Positions 57,235-64,000 of a DNA stretch of 64,000 nucleotides are shown piece by piece. Source of the stretch: Tipula vernalis (lineage: Eukaryota > Arthropoda > Insecta > Diptera > Tipulidae). The notes beneath the pieces were generated by a model. The model did not search any database. It was given only the letters and a program-made list of their open reading frames with translations, and was not told where the DNA came from. Numbering within the stretch: the stretch's first letter is position 1; the number at the start of each line of letters is the position of its first letter. The position numbers were made by a program, and so were the translations under genes. Location of the stretch: positions 18,289,409 to 18,353,408 of the forward strand of contig OY282558.1 of the NCBI GenBank assembly GCA_958295665.1, in the 5' to 3' direction.

Positions 57235-57470
57235 AGATTATTTACAACATTTCCCTGAAACTTTCAACCCTTAACTAATTAAGCTTTCATTAGTTCGAGC
57301 TTTTATAATAGTACATAATATAGTCCGTGAAACCAGTTTGAGTTTTATGAGCTTTTACTTTTTGAATGTAAGTAACGCTATAAATACTACTGTTTCAGAT
57401 TCTAGAATTGTTTACATCAAATTTTTAATTGAATCCGTTAGGTATGTTGTTGTTGACAAACTCCTTAACG
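57235..57470 (+). repeat. Diverged direct repeat, copy 2
   Basis: Matches 55880-56149 as described there; a weaker third copy may follow at about 57570-57690 (TTGTTGTTGTTAAATCTATT). Confidence 0.55.
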
Positions 57471-57743
57471 AGACTAACAGATTTAGTTCCAGCCTAGAAG
57501 AGTATCAAGTTACAAAATTATTTAACGTACATCAAATATGTAAGGCTATAATTTGAGTATGAGCTTTTAAGTTTATAACGTTAGCAGCACTTTAATTAAT
57601 CTGTTTTTTTGGATTAAACCAGTTTAAAATTTTGTTGTTGTTAAATCTATTAAAATTTCAAATACTTATATGTTTCAGATGTTAAGGAATGAGCCTTATT
57701 TTGGTTCAATGTCTGGTCCAGCTCAGTTATAATTAATTTAGTC

Positions 57744-57798
57744 CAATAAACTTTCAAAACCCAACCAGTCTCTCTGGTTGGGGTTTGAAAATTTATTG
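57744..57798. repeat. 25-bp hairpin
   Basis: 57744-57768 and 57774-57798 are inverse copies, 23 of 25 positions paired (core CCCAACCAG/CTGGTTGGG), with loop TCTCT. Confidence 0.75.
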
Positions 57799-57799
57799 A

Positions 57800-60060
57800 G
57801 TCGACAACTGAATCGAGTTTAAATACCTAGGAATGAAATAGTTGAAGTTCGTCGGGACAAAAGTCAAATTCGTGTGCCCGAGAAATGGAGAACATATATT
57901 ACCATTAATTTATAAAGTTTAAATTAGAGCTACGCTTTACATTTGGAATCAATTATGTTTGTATAGTTAAAGAGTTGCCATATTTAGAGCACTGCTGACT
58001 AACAAATCTAATTAAGTTGTCGAAATCAGATATATATTCTTCTGTTTGTTCAAATTGCTGGTTTGACAATTTTTTAAAAACGTGAAGACAAATCACCTAT
58101 ATTCAGCCAAAGCCATTTACTTTTATATCCCAAGCATAAAAATCCCATAAGTTTTCCAAAAGCAAAAAAAAACGTATAGCAACTATTTAAGTTAAAATAA
58201 ATTAAAAAAATGTTTCACTCTTCGTACCGGTGGTGTGTCTTGTGAAGTTACTTTGTTGAAATTTTATAAAAATATTTTTATTTTTTTTTTTTTTTTTTTG
58301 TAATATAAAATGAACGAGGAAAAAGCTAAATGGTTAACTTTAAAGCACAACACAAAACTGTATAGTAAACAAAAAAAAAACAGCAGCAATGCAATACATA
58401 CATATACTAAGTATAAGAAGTAGATCGATTGATCAATTTATTTCGATTTTTTGTATTCTTCCATCTTTCTTGTGTGTGTATTTATACTAGTTTCCCAACA
58501 CAAAATGATGGAAAAATTTAAGTTGAGGAAAAGATGGAAACCAAAAACTTTATAATAATAAATTGGTTTAAGTTCTTTCACAAAAAAAAAAAAAAAAAGT
58601 TCGTCGTTGAATAAGAAAATATAAAGTTTTCTATAATTCTCCATTGTTTTAATATTTTAATAGTTGTTATTCAGTACTTGTTGTTTTGTATCCAAACAAT
58701 ACCTGTACCTACAAAGTTTAACCTGAAAATGTAACACTAATTATCTTTTAGGTAGGTAAATAGCATTTTGTGTATTGTAGTTACAAATCGACCTATAATT
58801 ATTAAATATGCACAACACCTTGAACACTTTATAATCAATTTTATCGTTAAAAATCATCGCTGGGATGTAAAAAAAAAAAAAAAATATTTAAATTTTGTTT
58901 TTATTATTACTGTAGTTTTTCAACTCTATTTTATTTAACAACAATATAAACTTTAACTTGCTTAACTCGCATAACAAAAAAGAAATCCCAATTGAGTTTT
59001 TCCTATTATTATTATTTTCCTTCTTTTGTACTCGTTTTTTTTTTTTATTTCCGATTTAACAATGCAAGAGTACATACGTACGAAGAACAACAACAGCAAC
59101 AAAAAAAATTGAAAATAATAATAAAAAGCTCAACTGTTTTACATATATTAAAACTTTTCTTCTCTCCAAAAGTTACATAAAATAACTCGACGGAAAAAGC
59201 AAAAAAAAAAAAAAAAATTTAATAAAAAATTATTCATTTTGATCACAAATTTTCTTTATTTGTAGCATTCACCTCGTTAAAATTGAGGCAAAAAAAAAAA
59301 AAAAACTTTTTGAAAGTAAAGAATTTTTTTTTTAAGCACAAAACTTTCGTTCTTGTCTATTTCTCTTCATGTGGCGTGTATTTGTATATGTGTAGCGTAT
59401 GATGGGAAAAATAAAGTTTGAAAGTTTATTTGTTTGCTTTTTCGTTGGTTCGTTTGTCACAATCAGTTAATTTGACAAACATAATGGTAACAAAATGCTA
59501 CAAGGATTTTATGATTCGGCACCAAATTATAAGTTTCTTCTTTTGAATATTGAAGGTATGCACTGCAGTGCCAAAAATAATTTCAAAAACACAAAGATCT
59601 TAAGGACTAAATAATGCTGCAAGAAATTCTCTTCGATAAAACTGCCCTCAACATATTGCTTTACTTAAAGGATTGAATATTAAACGTTTTTCGTAGTGAA
59701 ATTAAAAATGGTAGGAGATAAGTTTTGCATTTAGCTCAATTCTAGAATATACTTTGAAACTAGTAAAAATTCAAGCCGTCTTTATTTTTTGCCTTTCCAG
59801 TTTGCAACTTGGAAAATATGGAAGAATTTTTCTCCAATCGCTTTCGGGAGGACTGGATATTTCTCATGTCGTTCTAATGATTTGGGTAAATATGTCAATG
59901 TGTTGCCCATCGCCTGAATATTTGTTAAGCAGGTTCCCAATTTGATCCTAGATATTTCAGATGCCTACTGGATAGCAGGACCAAAGCTGTGAGGTAAAAT
60001 AAAAGCTCTAAAACCTTCCGACTGATTGCATACTACCCAACTGTTGTAGACATGTTAGAC
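57800..60060. other. AT-rich DNA with many homopolymers, no gene recognised
   Basis: A and T runs of 12-19 bases near 58275, 58580, 58870, 59035, 59200 and 59290. Small ORFs here are low complexity. No RNA gene or domain seen. Confidence 0.45.
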
Positions 60061-60065
60061 TTAAA

Positions 60066-60150
60066 CTGTTAAAGTTAGCCGAATGTAAACCAATCGATAA
60101 TGTAGAACGATATGTATTAATATCAGCCGGAATTTAAAAAAATGTGTTAT
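60066..60150 (+). repeat. Single end related to the 51.1-kb MITE
   Basis: ACTGTTAAAGTTAGCCGAATG followed by a CAATCGATAATGTAGA block parallels the MITE end (CTGTTAAAGTTAGCC...GTCGATAATGCAGA). A matching inverted end was not found nearby. Confidence 0.5.
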
Positions 60151-61836
60151 AAACTATCCAATTAGCAATGATCCTACCTGTTCAAGGATCTGAGCTAAGC
60201 AGTAGTATACTACCGCATATGTATTCACTACTTTGAGGCAAAATATCACATGGTGAGTTACGATTATTTACCGCAAAAATATTTGATTCTTCTGGTGTTT
60301 CCGTTACTTTTAGTCAGATAACGATTTACGATTCTATACCAGTACTACATTTATTTTTGATCAGCATGTAGTGGTATATCAAAATGGATTTATAACCAGA
60401 AAGTATACGGTGAAACAGTGAATCATGGTTACTGATACTAAACACTAGGTAATGGTTGAGAATATGCTTTAAGAAAAAATCATAAAGGGTAAACAGTTCA
60501 AGTTCAACAATTACAGTAATTTTTCAATTAAAACTGTTTTTTGTACATATTTTAAAACAGCCAATATCATATTATAACGAATATTACTCTGTAAGGCGAC
60601 GATGAGGATTCGGACATAGATCCAGAATCTATTTTAAAAGTTTTATTTTTGGCCGAAGGAATTGCAGAGGTATACAAGAAAATATGGCTCTAATATCAAT
60701 GTTAATGACATTGTAGTAGTATTCATAAAAGGCGAAATCGGAAACGTAACCCTTTCTAGTGGAAAAATAATGTAAGAAAACCAAAATAAAGTGCCGCCTA
60801 AGTACACAAGTTAGTACCGAAAAAATTAATTAAAATTGCATGTAATCTAGCTTAGAAACGAAACTTTTAAAAATTTCTGGCGTGCCAGAATACCAACTTT
60901 AAAAGGTTATTTGTTGTGAATCGTATCCTTGTCGCAGAGGTGACAAGGTGCAAAATCCGTAACGGTAATATAGAATCGCGCCGAAATTCGAAAGGAAAGC
61001 ATATTAATAAGCCACACGTATTTTTTAAATTCGTTCCATAACCGATGTTTGTCAGAACTGTCAACAGAAAAAAAGGTCCCTGAAGGATCTGGATCAAGAA
61101 ACGATTTTCGAAAATGTATTTGGAACAAGACGTAAAAATGTATCCTAAATATTCAAATTATATTTAGAGTAGTGCAAATAATGTTGCAAAAAAGCATGTA
61201 TGCAATGTAGCAGAAGCTTTAAAGAAAATGACACTCTATCTAAAGCCTGCAAAAATGTTTACCGACACCCGATTTAAAAATTACGGCAGCATTTTATTTT
61301 CGAAAATTATTGACTCTACATTTAATTATTTACGATGCAACCATGAATAAAAATTATTGCGCATTGTGGGATGGACAGTCGGTGGTCGAGGAGCTTGAGA
61401 AATACCTTTATGGATACAAAAATAAGTGAGGTACTGCCAGGTATCAAAATCGAGGAATTGATGATTTGGACAGTCAACTGTGCAGGTTAAAATAGAAATT
61501 TAAATTTTATTATTGTAGCATGTTATTTTTGGTTACTTTAATGTGTTCCAACTTTAAAAATTATAAATCGCAAGTTTCTCACAAGATGTCATACTAGGGA
61601 GAGGTAATACTTACCATTTAGGTTTTAACGATTTTATGAATTATAAGTCATTACAAGGCAAGGAAAATTCTCCTTTGATTTTAAGAAAAAATAGTACATC
61701 AAATTCGAGCTTGGATTTATAGTAGTGTAAAGTGGATTGTCCTGGGCCAGCCGAAAAAGATTTTACACCAAACATTTTTTACATGTAAATTACAACAACA
61801 TGAACGTTTACGTATTTTTTTTATATGCATACTACA
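60151..61836. other. Unassigned DNA, possibly decayed coding relic
   Basis: The plus strand near 60595-60665 reads SDIDPESILKVLFLAEGIAE, and a C-H-L-C pair appears on the minus strand near 60940. These do not add up to a recognised family. Stops are frequent. Confidence 0.35.
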
Positions 61837-61896
61837 CAGTGCAACCACAGTAACTAAATCTCTGTACAGTGCAATCAAAGTAACTAAACTCTGTAA
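61837..61896 (+). repeat. 30-bp tandem duplication
   Basis: CAGTGCAACCACAGTAACTA (61837 on) recurs 30 bases later as CAGTGCAATCAAAGTAACTA (61867 on), with the following CTCTGTA shared. Confidence 0.75.
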
Positions 61897-61936
61897 TAAT
61901 GATAAAACATGTGTAAATTCAACAAGAAAAATTCAT

Positions 61937-62010
61937 GGTCATCGACGAGAATCGAACTCGAGACTTTTGCATGGTAAGAAACTGTCTTAACCATCATACT
62001 ACGAGCGAGA
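61937..62010 (-). other. tRNA-like sequence with A- and B-box, not a full tRNA
   Basis: On the minus strand, TAGTATGATGGTTAAGAC (A box) and GTTCGATTC (B box, plus positions 61949-61957) are spaced as in a tRNA, and a short T-stem CGAG/CTCG forms. The acceptor stem does not pair (no GTCATCG 5' partner) and the anticodon stem is poor. It is therefore a tRNA-derived repeat or pseudo-tRNA with a possible Pol III promoter. Confidence 0.5.
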
Positions 62011-62044
62011 TTGTAAATCATCAACTATTTATGGTTTAAAAAAA

Positions 62045-62223
62045 AAAATTCCGCATGTTCAGCGAAATAACAAAATTACAATAATATAATAATACCCCTA
62101 AATGTCGATTACAAACTCTACACGCTTTAAAAAAATTCCGCATGTTCAGCGAAATAAAAAAATTAAAATAATACATATAATAATACCCCTAAATGTCGAT
62201 TACAAACTCTACACGCTTTAAAA
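62045..62223 (+). repeat. Direct repeat, 87-bp period, two copies
   Basis: ATTCCGCATGTTCAGCGAAA at about 62048 and 62135; both copies end CTCTACACGCTTTAAAA. The second copy has a 5-base expansion in its AT-rich middle. It lies between the tRNA-like sequence and the viral gene block. Confidence 0.8.
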
Positions 62224-62509
62224 ATATTTTGTATACGATAATAATTTTTTATTAATTGAAATTAGATAGTGTAAAGTTATAATAATATTTTTTTTTTTTA
62301 ATTCAACCTTGACATTTCCGGAGAATGCATAACTGCATAGTTATAATAATATTTTATAATTTAACCTTGGCGTAAAATTTGCTGTAATGTACATAATGAA
62401 ATTCTGTATATGTAAGAGAAAATATTTGAATTGAAGTGTATTTGTATAGTTATCAACCTGTTATATTACATCTGCATTTCGTGAAAAAAAAATCATTCTA
62501 TTTAGAAGT

Positions 62510-62519
62510 TATAAAAGGG
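62510..62519 (+). promoter_or_regulatory. TATA box of the virus-like gene block
   Basis: TATAAAAGGG at 62510-62519 lies 31-40 bases before the ATG of the packaging ATPase, leaving room for initiation at about 62540. It is a strong consensus TATA box in otherwise plain AT-rich DNA. Confidence 0.6.
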
Positions 62520-62549
62520 TACGCATTTATTGTATGATACATTAGAATA

Positions 62550-63245
62550 ATGTATATGGTTAAACCGTTTACAATGATGGTTGCGGGACCCTCAGGGTGT
62601 GGAAAAACAACTTTCGTTTTAAATTTATTAAAACATTTAAATGATGGTAAAAAATTTAATAAAATTGTGTGGTGTAATGGAAACTCAAAAGCGATACCAC
62701 AAGATATCTATGAAACAAATGAAATAGAAATTATAAAAAATATCCCAGATACTTTTGAGAATTGCGAAGACGGAAGTATCATAATATTAGATGATCTAAT
62801 GACAGAAGCGTATAATAAAAATATTTGTGAACTTTTTACCAAAGGTTCACATCATAATAATTTATCTATTATTTTAGTAACTCAGAATGTGTTTCATCAG
62901 GCAAAATATTGTCGAGATATTTCTTTAAATTGTAAATATCTTGTAGTTTTTAAAAATCCACGAGACAGATCTCAGATTTGTTCTCTAGCCAGACAAATAT
63001 ACCCTGAAAACACAGCGGAACTTATGAGGGTATATAATGAAGCTACTTCGAGACCTCATGGTTATTTACTATTTGATTTAACACAATCAGTTAATGATTT
63101 ATTTCGTTTCCGTACCGATATCTTAAAAAAAGGCTATTTCACATGCTATTGTCCATCAATTTTATTCGAAAATAAAAAAGTGTGTATAAAAAATGAAACG
63201 ATTGAAGGCAAACAAACATATTCTACATGTGCTAAAAAAGTGTAA
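62550..63245 (+). CDS. A32-like DNA-packaging ATPase
   Basis: 231 residues, close to the size of Polinton and adintovirus packaging ATPases, which pump the genome into the capsid. Walker A is GPSGCGKT at residues 13-20, placed at the very N-terminus as usual. Walker B is SIIILDDLM near residues 76-84, with the acidic pair. A sensor-type strand SIILVTQNVFHQ follows near 105-116, then a conserved CRDISLNCKYLVVFKNPRD segment near 120-138. The C-terminal 30 residues are cysteine/lysine-rich. ATG 62550 is chosen as the first in frame after the TATA box; a second Met is two codons on. The frame is intact. The 3' end overlaps the next ORF by 53 bases. Confidence 0.88.
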   Translation: MYMVKPFTMMVAGPSGCGKTTFVLNLLKHLNDGKKFNKIVWCNGNSKAIPQDIYETNEIEIIKNIPDTFENCEDGSIIILDDLMTEAYNKNICELFTKGSHHNNLSIILVTQNVFHQAKYCRDISLNCKYLVVFKNPRDRSQICSLARQIYPENTAELMRVYNEATSRPHGYLLFDLTQSVNDLFRFRTDILKKGYFTCYCPSILFENKKVCIKNETIEGKQTYSTCAKKV

Positions 63246-63525
63246 CTCAAAAACAAGAAAAGCGCTACTTAAAGTCTGCACCCCTGAAGTTATAAAAACT
63301 TTATGTGAAATATCACTCAACACATTAAATGGAAACAACAGAATTTCTAAACAGTGTAAAACAAAATTAAAAAAGTATAAAAGAGAACTTCGCGACTTGG
63401 CTTGTTCAAAACTGTGTCTCTCTTCAAAGCGTAAAATTCTTGTACAAAAAGGTGGATTCTTACCCGTTTTAATCAGCACTATTTTATCAGGGTTGATAGG
63501 CCAAATAATTAATCAGACATCATGA
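63193..63525 (+). CDS. Small basic pX-like virion protein
   Basis: 110 residues, very rich in Lys/Arg and with several Cys (about residues 1-85: HILHVLKKCNSKTRKALL, then RELRDLACSKLCLS). A hydrophobic tail follows: FLPVLISTILSGLIGQIIN. The junction KILVQKGGFLP contains an x-x-G-G step like the sites cut by adenovirus-type proteases, and short proteins of this type (basic, GG, hydrophobic end) are described as pX-like in adintoviruses and Polintons. Expected role: DNA-condensing or membrane-active core protein. Starts inside the ATPase gene in another frame; its stop overlaps the next start (ATGA at 63522-63525). Function is inferred. Confidence 0.65.
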   Translation: MKRLKANKHILHVLKKCNSKTRKALLKVCTPEVIKTLCEISLNTLNGNNRISKQCKTKLKKYKRELRDLACSKLCLSSKRKILVQKGGFLPVLISTILSGLIGQIINQTS

Positions 63526-64000
63526 GTAATTTACAACGGATGATTGTTATACAACCAGAAATTTTCGAAAAAATTAAAAAAATTTTAATTGATGATAGTA
63601 AACTATCGGAATTAGATAAAAATATGAAATCAATTCTACGTAACAACAAACTAACTGATTTGAATAAGTGGCATCTATATAGACAGAACTTATTAACATA
63701 TTCATCAATGAAAAGAAAAAATGCGTATAAAGATAAATTTAATTTGTATCAACCAGCAATACGTCATGTTCATGAAGTGGGAGTTCAAACTAAAAGAATT
63801 ATTTCTAAAAACAAAGATACAAATACAGATGCATCATCAAAAGGTTCTGATAAATATACACAAGCTGATATACCTAAAGCAAAAGAGGAGTACACAGATG
63901 CTGATGAAAAACCTAAGCCAGTGTTTACACAATTAGATGCAGAAGAAACATTTGAAAATAACAGCGATGTATTCGATGATAAAGATGATGATGATGATGA
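63522..64000 (+). CDS. Third virus-like ORF, open at window end
   Basis: ATG at 63522 overlaps the previous stop by ATGA; the frame stays open for at least 159 codons to position 64000. The N-terminal 65 residues look helical (MIVIQPEIFEKIKKILIDDS, then LTDLNKWHLYRQNLLTYSSM). Residues 80-159 are polar, Thr/Lys/Asp-rich and end in a run of Asp. I do not recognise the family. Proteins of this position and style (short helical head, long disordered acidic tail) occur in Polinton-like gene blocks, but no function can be given. Gene spacing implies it belongs to the same transcription unit or cluster as the ATPase. Confidence 0.7.
   Translation, partial: MSNLQRMIVIQPEIFEKIKKILIDDSKLSELDKNMKSILRNNKLTDLNKWHLYRQNLLTYSSMKRKNAYKDKFNLYQPAIRHVHEVGVQTKRIISKNKDTNTDASSKGSDKYTQADIPKAKEEYTDADEKPKPVFTQLDAEETFENNSDVFDDKDDDDD

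Larger units (their letters stand above)
62500..64000 (+). mobile_element. Edge of a Polinton/adintovirus-like element
   Basis: Three tightly packed, intact, overlapping plus-strand ORFs with virus-type functions (packaging ATPase, pX-like, unknown) run off the window. The intactness contrasts with the decayed retroelements elsewhere. No integrase, protein-primed DNA polymerase or capsid gene is in view, and no terminal inverted repeat was recognised, so the assignment rests on the ATPase and the small basic protein. Confidence 0.65.

Noticed and set aside
60867..61128. Cysteine-containing minus-strand ORFs as a piggyBac tail
   Set aside because: One C-H-L-C pair is not enough; no DDE motif or TTAA ends were found.
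61937..62010. Functional tRNA gene
   Set aside because: A and B boxes are present, but the acceptor stem does not pair and the anticodon stem is weak.
62041..62223. CRISPR-like array
   Set aside because: Only two copies with an 87-bp period and no spacer/repeat alternation, in a eukaryotic setting.

Overview
The window looks like repeat-rich, strongly AT-biased DNA from an insect nuclear genome, most likely a fly. Three things suggest this: short introns of about 60-110 bases with GT/AG ends in the one spliced gene, a mix of element families typical of insects (Pao/BEL, gypsy with env, mdg3-like and CsRn1-like Ty3 elements, Tc1, mariner, Penelope, I/R1- and Jockey-type LINEs), and the absence of operons, Shine-Dalgarno sites or CRISPR. 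I found no ordinary host gene. Almost all recognisable coding sequence belongs to mobile elements or an integrated virus-like element, most of it decayed and much of it nested.

Layout. 1-4.4 kb: CsRn1-like Ty3 element (gag, protease, RT, RNase H, integrase, 3' LTR), several breaks. 4.4-5.1 kb: LINE tail with RNase H. 6.9-7.2 kb: mariner remnant (minus). 10.1-13.1 kb and 13.5-14.1 kb: two Pao/BEL remnants. 16.6-20.5 kb: internally deleted gypsy-type element with env, split by a 2,263-bp solo LTR with a perfect AACC target duplication. 20.5-21.5 kb: Pao/BEL tail. 21.5-24.5 kb: Ty3 element whose 5' LTR is reduced to 47 bp and fused in frame to RT. 25.06-29.97 kb: Tc1 element with perfect 24-bp terminal inverted repeats, its transposase split by a minus-strand Pao/BEL remnant that carries a 142-bp foldback in integrase. 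30-33.6 kb: nothing recognised.

33.6-39.2 kb holds the most interesting unit: a nine-exon gene with a SAM-like segment, followed 51 bases later by a C2H2-finger, CACTA/EnSpm-like transposase gene. A 5'-truncated Penelope element (GIY-YIG endonuclease) sits inside exon 2 between 11-bp target duplications; taking it out restores the frame and the splice phase. I read the pair as a two-gene DNA transposon. All three frame breaks in gene 1 and three of the four in gene 2 are single extra bases in homopolymer runs, so some may be assembly errors.

39.9-40.9 kb: DD37E-type mariner relative (minus). 41.6-45.1 kb: two LINE fragments (minus). 46.1-48.5 kb: Pao/BEL remnant (minus). 50.9-55.6 kb: gypsy-type gag/protease and RT/RNase H, broken by a foldback MITE and an 8-bp satellite. 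55.9-57.5 kb: a palindrome made of two opposed LTRs between diverged direct repeats. 57.8-61.8 kb: mostly unassigned AT-rich DNA. From about 62.5 kb to the edge: a compact virus-like block, with a TATA box, an A32-like packaging ATPase and two overlapping downstream ORFs including a small adenovirus pX-like protein. This is probably the edge of a Polinton/adintovirus-type element that continues beyond the window.
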